A stretch of 64,000 nucleotides of DNA. It comes from Gammaproteobacteria bacterium. Lineage in GTDB: Bacteria > Pseudomonadota > Gammaproteobacteria > Steroidobacterales > JABDKV01. The notes below the pieces were generated by a model. It was not told the origin of the DNA. It worked only from the letters and a program-made list of their open reading frames with translations, and ran no database searches. Position 1 is the first letter of the stretch. Every line of letters begins with the position of its first letter. The translations under genes and the position numbers were made by a program. The stretch is taken from the NCBI GenBank assembly GCA_029862165.1, contig JAOTXU010000003.1, forward strand, positions 124,001 through 188,000, written 5' to 3'. Positions 54,359 to 61,637 of the stretch are shown here, piece by piece.

Positions 54359-55666
54359 TTATTTTGGCACTTTTGCCCGCGTCAGCTTTGCGAGTCGCTG
54401 TTCCAGGGTTTCCAGGCAGAGATTGCCGGCGGCACCGGGCGAGACTTTTTTGGTCAGGCTCTCCTCTGGTGTGCTCTCGGTCGTGTCGACGAGATCAGTT
54501 TTTGCTGCCCGATAGGCCTGGCGGAACGGCATGCCCTGCCGGGCATTTTCGATCGCCTGATCGGTTGCATACATGGCAGGCTCGATTGCACCTCGCAGTT
54601 TTTCCTCGTTGAAGCTTGTGCTCAGAATCAACGCCGGCATACAGGACATGGCCTCCAGTCCCCGCGCGAAAGCACGCAGTAACGGTCCCTTCGTAGTTTG
54701 CAGGTCACGGTGATAGCCGCTGGGTAGTGACAACACTGCATGCATCTCAGTGATGGCGCCCTGAACCACGCCATGCGTGGCACGCAATAACTCGATCAGA
54801 TCGGGATTACGTTTGTTGGGCATGATCGATGAACCGGTCGTGAGCTGTTCGGGCAGTTTCACAAAGCCGAACTCGCTGCTGGTAAATAAACTCAAATCCC
54901 AGGCGTAACGCCGGACATCCAGCAATGCCTGACCCAGGCTGTTGAGCGCCTGTAACTCAAATTTGCCTCGGCTGTTTTGCGTGTAAACGGGGTTGAGTTG
55001 CAGGCGATCGAACGCAAGGGCGCTGGTAGTGTAATCGCGATCCAGTAGCAGATTCACGCCGTAACCGGCAGCGGTGCCGAGCGGGTTGGCGTTAATCCAG
55101 TTGTGTGATGCTTCGGCCAATACTGCATTGTCGATAAACGCCTCTGCAAAACCGGCAAACCAGGTACCGACCGACGACACGACGGCGCGTTGCATATGCG
55201 TGTAGCCAGGCATCGGGGTGTGTGCGTAGTCACGGGCTTGTGCCAGACAGGCTTCTGCTGTGACGCGACAGTGCCCGACCAGCTCCTCTAACGCATCACG
55301 CATGAACAACCGTGTGGCCACCAGCACCTGGTCGTTGCGGCTGCGGCCGGTGTGTACTTTCTCTCCGACTTCGCCCAAGCGTTCGACCAGCCACGCCTCG
55401 ATCGCTGAATGACCGTCCTCATAACGTTCGTCCAGTACGAATTTTCCGTCGGCGACTTGCCGCGCCAATTCATCGAGCCCCGTGCATAGATCCGATTGTT
55501 CGGCTGGCGACAGCAAACCGATCCTGGCCAGCCCTTCGACATGTGCGACGGTTGCCTGAATATCGTAGTGCAATAGCTGGCGATCGAGGATCACGTCATC
55601 CGCAGCCAGAAACCGCATGACGCGTTCGTCAACGTCCGTTGTGTTATTGCCCCACAGATAATTCAT
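54359..55666 (-). CDS. argH: Argininosuccinate lyase
   Basis: A 435-residue fumarase/aspartase-superfamily enzyme. The signature GSSIMPNKRNP with its mobile catalytic Ser is clear, and the N-terminal WGNNTT and HTGRSRNDQV blocks match ArgH. It splits argininosuccinate to arginine and fumarate, the last step of the pathway. ATG 55666 (MNYLWG) was chosen, overlapping argC by 23 bases; an ATG at 55696 would add unlike residues. It is the last enzyme gene of the operon. Confidence 0.95.
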   Translation of the reverse strand: MNYLWGNNTTDVDERVMRFLAADDVILDRQLLHYDIQATVAHVEGLARIGLLSPAEQSDLCTGLDELARQVADGKFVLDERYEDGHSAIEAWLVERLGEVGEKVHTGRSRNDQVLVATRLFMRDALEELVGHCRVTAEACLAQARDYAHTPMPGYTHMQRAVVSSVGTWFAGFAEAFIDNAVLAEASHNWINANPLGTAAGYGVNLLLDRDYTTSALAFDRLQLNPVYTQNSRGKFELQALNSLGQALLDVRRYAWDLSLFTSSEFGFVKLPEQLTTGSSIMPNKRNPDLIELLRATHGVVQGAITEMHAVLSLPSGYHRDLQTTKGPLLRAFARGLEAMSCMPALILSTSFNEEKLRGAIEPAMYATDQAIENARQGMPFRQAYRAAKTDLVDTTESTPEESLTKKVSPGAAGNLCLETLEQRLAKLTRAKVPK

Positions 55667-56609
55667 CGTCCAGGCCCTCCAGCTCGGCATGCTCACATGC
55701 CAGGTTGATATTTTGGATTGCCTGCGTGGCTGCGCCCTTGAGCAGGTTGTCGAGTGTAGAAAACACGACCAGACGACGTCCGTTGGCAGACAGTTGCCAG
55801 CCTCCGACCGTCGCGTGATGCCGGCCGACGCTGTCCGCTACCAGCGGCACTTCATCAGTCACGTGTACAAGGGGTTCACTGGCGTAAACCCGCTCATAGC
55901 ACATGCGCACATCACCATGGGTCATCGATTTGTCGAGTGTCATGGTTACGGTCATCGATATGCCGCGAAAAAATTCCGCGACATGTGGGAAAAAGCGCAC
56001 CTCGGTACCGAGGCGATGACTCACTTCCTGCTCGTGCAGATGACCGATGGGCTGATAAGGCAGCAGGTTGCCGGCTAACAGGGTTGCATCATTTTTCTTC
56101 GATGGTTTCGTGCCCGCGCCGCTGTAACCCGAGACGCCAAAACAATGTGGTGGCTCACTGACAAAGTTCCGTAACGGAGCGATTGCAAGCTGCATGGCAG
56201 TGGCATAACAACCGGGGTTGCTGATACACAGGCGGCCTTCGCGTTCATTTCGCGACAGTTCCGGCAGGCCATAGTGCCACTGGTTGTCGAAACGGTGATC
56301 GCCACTGAGATCGACGATGATCGTATTCGTTTTTTTTAGTTTGGCCGCGTAATTATCAGACAGGCCGTTGGGCAGGGCCAGCACGCAGATATCGACGTCG
56401 CGTTTAGCAACAGCCTCAGCGTCAAGCGTTTCAAAGCGCAAATCTGGATCGGCGTTCTTGACGTGTTTGACCAAGCGTTGCCCAACCAGCTCACGCGAGC
56501 TCGCATAGCCGAGTTGGAGGCCGGGATGGTCGCCAATGAGGCGCATGAGTTCCAGGCCAACGTAGCCCCGCGCGCCTACCAAACCCAGTTTTATCGGTGA
56601 TGCAGTCAT
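55644..56609 (-). CDS. argC: N-acetyl-gamma-glutamyl-phosphate reductase
   Basis: A 321-residue enzyme with NADP loop GARGYVGLELMRLI and catalytic Cys in ISNPGCYATAMQLAI, plus the His region GHLHEQEVSHRLG. It reduces acetylglutamyl phosphate to the semialdehyde. It starts 10 bases after argB ends and overlaps argH, in an operon where every junction is tight. The subsequent aminotransferase (argD) is not in the window. Confidence 0.94.
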   Translation of the reverse strand: MTASPIKLGLVGARGYVGLELMRLIGDHPGLQLGYASSRELVGQRLVKHVKNADPDLRFETLDAEAVAKRDVDICVLALPNGLSDNYAAKLKKTNTIIVDLSGDHRFDNQWHYGLPELSRNEREGRLCISNPGCYATAMQLAIAPLRNFVSEPPHCFGVSGYSGAGTKPSKKNDATLLAGNLLPYQPIGHLHEQEVSHRLGTEVRFFPHVAEFFRGISMTVTMTLDKSMTHGDVRMCYERVYASEPLVHVTDEVPLVADSVGRHHATVGGWQLSANGRRLVVFSTLDNLLKGAATQAIQNINLACEHAELEGLDDELSVGQ

Positions 56610-56619
56610 AAATATGTAC

Positions 56620-57936
56620 TCAGGTCAGTGTTTCCCTTGCCGACATGGCACGATCCACGCAATTGCGAATCGTCTTCATGTCATCGATTCCGTACCAGAA
56701 GACGTTCCAGGCGTCGCCTTTGATGCAGCCGTCGCAATGCTGAAAATAAAAGCGATTGATTGGATTGTCCGGACGCGCGCGCCAATACAACGACGGGTGT
56801 GCCTTGCGTAGCCGTGCCCACAATGCGGAACCGAGACCTTCGCCCTGCGCCTGTTCGGTTACTGCAAATTTGTCCAGTCGTGCAGCCAGCCCGCCGTTCA
56901 CTACGATGGCAGCTGCATGATAGGTGTCGCTTACATAGGCTGCAGCAAGCTCGGTCTTTCCAGTGTAGTCCTCAGCCAGAGACCGGCCGAAGCTAGACGC
57001 AACCAGCTTACGCAAGCGTTGCATATCGACACTGTCCCAATCGTCATAAACGACAATGCGTTCACCAACACGCACGAAAGTCCCAGACCCACGATGTGTA
57101 AAGAGTTCTTTGGCCAGCAACCCCGGCCGGGTGATCGAAACGGACGACGTGTGGGGGATATCGCGCAGCAGTGAGTTGATCTGCTCCAGCTTCAGCCGCA
57201 TGCCAGAGTGCAGCCAGTCCTGTTGCATCAATTTTTCGTAATCGGTGGCCAGATTGATTGAGGGAATGACCTTGCCGTCGGCATCTATGATGCCACCGGT
57301 GCCGGTAAGGAATATGATTTTCAGCGGTTGTAGTTCGTTGACGAGCGCTTGCGTGGCCACATCGGCATTGACGTTGACGATTTGCCCATCGACAGTCTCG
57401 CCCAGCGGAGACAACACCGGCACGATGTGACTCTCGAGCGAATGGCGCACGATATCCGGGTGCACATTGCTGACTTTTCCGACCATGCCGTATTTGCCGC
57501 TGTCGAGCAGGCGCGTCTCGAATACGCCGTTGGTAATCGAAACCGCCTGGGTGCCGGCCTCACGCAGCGCTTTTACGAGCGTAAGATTTTCCCGCATAAA
57601 TACCTGTCGCGCAGTCTGTAGGACAGCAGGAGAGGTAACCCGGAGCCCGTCGCGAATTTGTGTATCAATACCGCGCTCGGCCAATGCCGCATTGAGTTGT
57701 GGTCCGGCGCCATGCACCACGATGGGCGTCAGTCCGACTTGCTGCAGAAAAACCAAAGAAGAGGTCAGTTCTCTGAGATCGGATTTCAGCGTCGCCCCGC
57801 CAATCTTGATAACAGCAAACTGATCAGCGTCGAGATCGGAGTAACGTTGCAGATACTGCTGAATTTCCTTCTCGTTGCCCAGGTTGCCCAGCAACCGGCG
57901 AATTACGGTACGTAGTTGTTTGTTTGGTGAATTCAT
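56620..57936 (-). CDS. argB: Bifunctional acetylglutamate kinase / N-acetylglutamate synthase
   Basis: A 438-residue fusion. Residues about 1-290 are an amino-acid kinase domain (VIKIGGATLKSD, VVHGAGPQLNAALAERG, VNVNADVATQALVNEL, FLTGTGGI). Residues about 295-438 are a GNAT acetyltransferase domain with acetyl-CoA loop EQAQGEGLGSALW. Such NAGS/K fusions are known from Xanthomonadales and some alphaproteobacteria and do the first two steps of arginine synthesis. ATG 57936 overlaps the argE stop by ATGA, which fixes it over an ORF start at 57993. No separate argA or argJ is needed. Arginine feedback on such enzymes is common. Confidence 0.93.
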   Translation of the reverse strand: MNSPNKQLRTVIRRLLGNLGNEKEIQQYLQRYSDLDADQFAVIKIGGATLKSDLRELTSSLVFLQQVGLTPIVVHGAGPQLNAALAERGIDTQIRDGLRVTSPAVLQTARQVFMRENLTLVKALREAGTQAVSITNGVFETRLLDSGKYGMVGKVSNVHPDIVRHSLESHIVPVLSPLGETVDGQIVNVNADVATQALVNELQPLKIIFLTGTGGIIDADGKVIPSINLATDYEKLMQQDWLHSGMRLKLEQINSLLRDIPHTSSVSITRPGLLAKELFTHRGSGTFVRVGERIVVYDDWDSVDMQRLRKLVASSFGRSLAEDYTGKTELAAAYVSDTYHAAAIVVNGGLAARLDKFAVTEQAQGEGLGSALWARLRKAHPSLYWRARPDNPINRFYFQHCDGCIKGDAWNVFWYGIDDMKTIRNCVDRAMSARETLT

Positions 57937-59009
57937 TGGATGAGTCTTGTGTAGGTTTCGGTCACCTGCGCCAACTGTGCTAGCGCAACCCATTCGTCGG
58001 CGTTGTGAGCCTGGGCGATATCACCGGGGCCGTACACGATTGCGGTCAGGCCTGCGGCAGAAAACAACGCGGCCTCGGTCCAGAAGTCGACCGCATCAGC
58101 AAGTGGCAATCCCAGTGACTCCGCCAACTGTTTGCCTTGGTCTAATTGACTGTCTCTTGCCGGCAGCGATGGCGCCAGAAAGACCGGTTCGAAGCTGGCT
58201 ACTTCATGGGGTTCGGCGAGGTTGCGGAAATCGGTCAGTAGTTTTGATCCGTCTTGCCCCGGCAGCGTGCGCACGCCAAATTTTACGAGAGTATCCGCTG
58301 CGATCATGTTGGGTTTGATACCCCCTTCGATGCGCCCAATATTGAAACGGATGCCCTGCAGGTTTTCGTACGACTTACTTTTCTGTTCGCCGGCGAAATC
58401 GAGTGCGCGCACTGCCCAGCGTGTTGCACGGTGTATGGCGCTGTCATCGGATGCACGTTCTGCGCTGGCATGCCCGGCTACGCCATCAAACGTCATCTGT
58501 GCGGTGGCGATGCCACGGTGCGCCAGCACCGCGCACGCGCCAGACGGTTCCGCCACGATCACATGGTCGTAGTCATGATTGCCGGCGAGAAACTGTTTGA
58601 TGCAACGACTGCTGCCCGCTTCTTCGTCAGAACTGAATAACAGTGCGAGATCGCCCTGGCTGCACGCCGCCGCCGTCAACATGCAGGCCGCCGCGCCTTT
58701 GATATCGCAGGCGCCCAGACCAGTGGCGTGCTCGCTATCGACCTGTAGTGTGAAAGGGTCGGTGTTCCAGGCCGGCGAGACCGGCACCGTGTCGATATGA
58801 AAATTGAATAGCGTTTTCGGCCGACCCCGTTTGGCCAGCAAGTTGACGCTACCGTCTCCGAGGTCGTCCAGTGTTAATTCAAAACCAGTCAGGTGCTCGG
58901 ACAGATAGGCAAAGATGCCCGTGCGGTCTATTGCCCTGGGCGGGTTTTGCGTATCAAAAGCCACCAGCGCCGCCAGATGATCGAGCGTTTGTTTCAGCGA
59001 CGTGTTCAT
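57933..59009 (-). CDS. argE: M20-family deacetylase, probable N-acetylcitrulline deacetylase
   Basis: A 358-residue dinuclear-zinc M20 peptidase-family enzyme. Metal and catalytic residues are visible: His71 and Asp73 in FHIDTVP, Asp102 in ACDIKG, and Glu129-Glu130 in SSDEEAGS. Because the operon encodes an acetylornithine carbamoyltransferase, the natural substrate should be N-acetyl-L-citrulline rather than N-acetylornithine, as shown for the Xanthomonas homologue. It overlaps argG upstream and argB downstream by ATGA at both ends. Confidence 0.9.
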   Translation of the reverse strand: MNTSLKQTLDHLAALVAFDTQNPPRAIDRTGIFAYLSEHLTGFELTLDDLGDGSVNLLAKRGRPKTLFNFHIDTVPVSPAWNTDPFTLQVDSEHATGLGACDIKGAAACMLTAAACSQGDLALLFSSDEEAGSSRCIKQFLAGNHDYDHVIVAEPSGACAVLAHRGIATAQMTFDGVAGHASAERASDDSAIHRATRWAVRALDFAGEQKSKSYENLQGIRFNIGRIEGGIKPNMIAADTLVKFGVRTLPGQDGSKLLTDFRNLAEPHEVASFEPVFLAPSLPARDSQLDQGKQLAESLGLPLADAVDFWTEAALFSAAGLTAIVYGPGDIAQAHNADEWVALAQLAQVTETYTRLIQ

Positions 59010-60265
59010 CTGCGATCGCGGCTGGAAGCCGCTCCTACGGAATCGTCGCCGTCTCGACGGCTCGCCGCAAGATCTTTATTGACTTTTGCCCAAACGGCAG
59101 AGCTCTGCCCAAACAATTTGATAAATCCCTGTGCCTCCGCCGATGTCCAGTCGGCGGACTGGGCATACGTAGCACTGTCGTTGACCAGCAGATGGTCGGA
59201 TTCGATCGCTACCGCATCAACGGTGCCGCCGTGTGTTAGCAGTGTGACCGTGCCATTCAAAGCGGACTGTGCGGAGGCGAGATACGCCTCGAGATCAGTC
59301 TTTAGCGGCTCATAGAAAAAACCCTGGTAAACCAGTTCTGCCCATTGCCTGGCAGCAACCGGCTTGAAGCGGTTCTGGTGACGGGTGCAGGTAGCCTCCT
59401 CCAGCGCCCGATGTGCCACGTCCAGGGCCGTCAATCCAGGTGCTTCGTAGACTATGCGACCCTTCAGGCCGACATTCGTGTCGCCGGTGTAGATGCCACG
59501 ACCTACACCATAGGCGCCAAAACGCCGGTTGAGTTCAGCAAGCATGTCGGGGCCTGGACGGGACTCCCCATCAAGAGCAACAGGGATTCCCGCCTCGAAA
59601 GTGATCGCGATTTGCAACGGCTGGTCAGGCCATTCCCCGCGTGGCCGGGTCAGTTGCCGGGTATCGGGGCCTGGTGTTTCCCAGCGGTCAATCTCCGCAC
59701 CGGAAATCGTAACACCGAGCAGGTTTTCGTTAATGGTATAGGTGCTGGTCTTGTCGCGTACGGCGTAGCCACGTTCCTGTAAGTACGATTTTTCGAACTC
59801 CCGTACCTGACGATCACGTTGTTGTATCTCACGGATCGGAGCGACGATCTGATAGTTACCCAGCGCCTGGGTGGTCAGGTCAAAACGCACCTGATCGTTG
59901 CCCATGCCGGTACAACCGTGTGCGAAGTGACGCGTTCCGAGTTCATCGCACAGTTCCAGCGCCTTACGTACGATGACATAGCGATCTGAACACAGTAACG
60001 GATACTGCGATTGGTAAAATTCACCGGCGCGCACAAGTGGTACGACAACTTCCTGCCAGATGTCCTGCGCGGCATCAACGGCTACATGCTTTACAGCACC
60101 GAGCTCCACGGCCCGTTGAGCGATGTAGTCCCGTTCATTTGCCTCCACGCCGCCGGTATCGACAAACAGCGTTGTTACCGCATAGCCTTGTTCTGTGAGC
60201 CACGGCACACAGAAGCTGGTGTCCAGCCCGCCGGAAAATGCCAACACGATTGTTTTGTCTGTCAT
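59006..60265 (-). CDS. argG: Argininosuccinate synthase with REP-derived C-terminal tail
   Basis: A 419-residue enzyme that joins citrulline and aspartate using ATP. The PP-motif [15 protein letters not shown] and the citrulline-binding [14 protein letters not shown] region are present. The last 20 residues (from about 400, [18 protein letters not shown] region) have no family counterpart. The final nine codons coincide with a REP-like palindrome, so the tail and stop were apparently supplied by the element. It overlaps argF' and argE by ATGA. Confidence 0.94.
   Translation of the reverse strand: MTDKTIVLAFSGGLDTSFCVPWLTEQGYAVTTLFVDTGGVEANERDYIAQRAVELGAVKHVAVDAAQDIWQEVVVPLVRAGEFYQSQYPLLCSDRYVIVRKALELCDELGTRHFAHGCTGMGNDQVRFDLTTQALGNYQIVAPIREIQQRDRQVREFEKSYLQERGYAVRDKTSTYTINENLLGVTISGAEIDRWETPGPDTRQLTRPRGEWPDQPLQIAITFEAGIPVALDGESRPGPDMLAELNRRFGAYGVGRGIYTGDTNVGLKGRIVYEAPGLTALDVAHRALEEATCTRHQNRFKPVAARQWAELVYQGFFYEPLKTDLEAYLASAQSALNGTVTLLTHGGTVDAVAIESDHLLVNDSATYAQSADWTSAEAQGFIKLFGQSSAVWAKVNKDLAASRRDGDDSVGAASSRDRR
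59014..59036 (-). repeat. REP-like palindrome inside the argG 3' end
   Basis: On the minus strand the sequence reads GTAGGAGCGGCTTCCAGCCG followed by CGATC. It contains a GCGGCT / AGCCGC stem (59018-59032) and matches the classic GTAGGAGCGGCTT-type REP elements of Pseudomonas and Xanthomonads. It forms the end of the argG reading frame. No second copy was noticed in this window. Confidence 0.8.
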
Positions 60266-61269
60266 TCGGATAGTCCTCCGGCCAGCGTGGTCATCAAAGC
60301 CTTTTGCACGTGCAGGCGATTCTCGGCCTCGTCAACTGCAATGCAGTAATCGGCATCCATTACCTCGTCGGTCGCTTTGATATTCCGACGCAGCGGCAGG
60401 CAATGGCTGAACAAGGCGTTATTGGTCCTTAGCATTTTGTGCTCGTCGACGATGAAATGCCGGTTCGCATCGCGCAGGGGTTTTTCCTCTTCCCAGTTGC
60501 CGAAATAGGGCAGGGCACCCCAACTCTTTGCGTAAACCACATCCGCATCCGCATAAGCACTATCGATGTCGTGTGTCACTGTCACCGAAGTGCCGCTGGC
60601 ATGGGCGGCGGTATGTGCCGCATCCATGTACCGTGGGTCGAGTAAGTATTCTTCGCTGGGACAAAGCAGGGTGACATTCATTCCGAACTTGCTGGCGATC
60701 AACAGCGCTGAGTTGGCCACCGCGGTATTGAGCGGTTTCGGATGATAGGTCCAGGTCAACAGAAATTTCTTGCCATCACACATGCCGAGGTGTTCTTGCA
60801 GCGTATGCATGAGTGCAAGCTCCTGGCAGGGATGCACAATAGTTTCCATGTTGATGACCGGTACCGTTGCATGCTCAGCAAATGCTTGCAGCACCCGATC
60901 CTGCCGGTCGATTTGCCAATCCTGGAATTTGGGAAAAGCTCGCACAGCAATCAGATCACAGTAACGCGACAAAACACGAGCAGCCTCGACCACGTGTTCC
61001 TCGGCGGTCCCGTCCATCACACCACCCGGTTCAAATGCCAGTGGCCATGCATCGCGACCGGGTGCAAGCACTACTGCATGTGCGCCAAGCTGAAATGCGC
61101 CGATTTCAAATGAGGTGCGCGTGCGCATGGAAGGATTGAAAAACAACAATGCGACAGACTTGCCGGCCAGCGTGGCGCCGTGCTCACCCTGTTTTAGCTG
61201 CGCTGCCAGATCGAGCAGGGCTTGAAGCTCTGTCCGTGACCAGGTTTCTGTCGTCAAAAAATGCCGCAT
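60262..61269 (-). CDS. argF': N-acetylornithine carbamoyltransferase
   Basis: A 335-residue transcarbamylase of the acetylornithine type. The carbamoyl-phosphate loop SMRTRTSF lies at 47-54, followed by HPCQEL (146-151) and [13 protein letters not shown] (289-301); Lys298 aligns with the carboxylated lysine of the Xanthomonas enzyme. Glu90 in DGTAEEH is the residue that selects acetyl- over succinyl-ornithine (Pro in the Bacteroides enzyme). It makes N-acetylcitrulline. It is the first gene of the arg operon and overlaps argG by ATGA. An attenuator lies immediately upstream. Confidence 0.95.
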   Translation of the reverse strand: MRHFLTTETWSRTELQALLDLAAQLKQGEHGATLAGKSVALLFFNPSMRTRTSFEIGAFQLGAHAVVLAPGRDAWPLAFEPGGVMDGTAEEHVVEAARVLSRYCDLIAVRAFPKFQDWQIDRQDRVLQAFAEHATVPVINMETIVHPCQELALMHTLQEHLGMCDGKKFLLTWTYHPKPLNTAVANSALLIASKFGMNVTLLCPSEEYLLDPRYMDAAHTAAHASGTSVTVTHDIDSAYADADVVYAKSWGALPYFGNWEEEKPLRDANRHFIVDEHKMLRTNNALFSHCLPLRRNIKATDEVMDADYCIAVDEAENRLHVQKALMTTLAGGLSE

Positions 61270-61304
61270 CGCCTTGTGTAACTCCTGCCCCGCTTGTCGA
61301 AGGT

Positions 61305-61331
61305 AAAAAAAAACCCAGCCATGTGGCTGGG
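61305..61331 (-). terminator. Attenuator terminator upstream of argF'
   Basis: On the minus strand CCCAGCC-ACAT-GGCTGGG is followed by nine T residues. It lies 36 bases before the argF' start and after the leader ORF, so it acts inside the leader and not at an operon end. Confidence 0.9.
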
Positions 61332-61367
61332 CTTATATGATTCTTGGTTGACGCGTACTACCCAGCC
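61325..61367 (-). promoter_or_regulatory. Predicted antiterminator of the arg attenuator
   Basis: GGCTGGG (61367-61361 on the minus strand) is perfectly complementary to CCCAGCC (61331-61325), the 5' arm of the terminator, and the match extends past one mismatch to nine of ten pairs. The two hairpins exclude each other. The first arm is the end of the leader ORF (GCT GGG TAG), where a terminating ribosome would hide it. Confidence 0.82.
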
Positions 61368-61429
61368 GCAGCGTTAGCTCCTGTACGGCGACGTCGCGAA
61401 ATGGAAACGGTAATGTGTGCGTTCAACAT
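61358..61429 (-). CDS. Arginine leader peptide of the arg operon
   Basis: A 23-codon ORF (starts MLNAHITVSIS, then Arg-Arg-Arg-Arg, ends TGANAAAG). Codons 12-15 are CGA CGT CGC CGT (61396-61385). The stop TAG directly follows the antiterminator arm. A ribosome stalled on Arg codons by low arginyl-tRNA leaves the arm free (read-through); one that reaches the stop hides it (termination). This is the standard logic of amino-acid attenuation. The ribosome site is weak. An overlapping 73-codon frame lacks the Arg run and is rejected. Confidence 0.82.
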   Translation of the reverse strand: MLNAHITVSISRRRRTGANAAAG

Positions 61430-61637
61430 AGCCGTAGTGATAACACAGGTACGGGCCGGATCGCAAGGAATGGCCCGGACAAGTTCGCTCCGGGCAGTCA
61501 CTGGCCTCTTTGTCGGTCTGAAGGCTTGCTTTGCGTTGGCCTGATCCGATATGTTCAGGTCTCATATCAGCGCACTCGAACAGTCCGCGATACATGATTA
61601 CAACACCGTGATGAGGGCATCACGGGAGGGGGAGCCT
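61430..61637. other. Divergent promoter region between the arg operon and gltB
   Basis: About 208 bases with no convincing gene. It should carry the arg promoter (minus strand) and the gltB promoter (plus strand). A TTGCGA and a nearby TGTTAT on the minus strand just before the leader ATG are a weak candidate with 15-base spacing. I did not find a clear ArgR box. Confidence 0.5.

Noticed and set aside
61374-61595. 73-codon minus-strand ORF upstream of argF'
   Set aside because: No ribosome site and no recognisable protein character. A different frame over the same bases gives the leader peptide with four Arg codons placed correctly for the hairpins.
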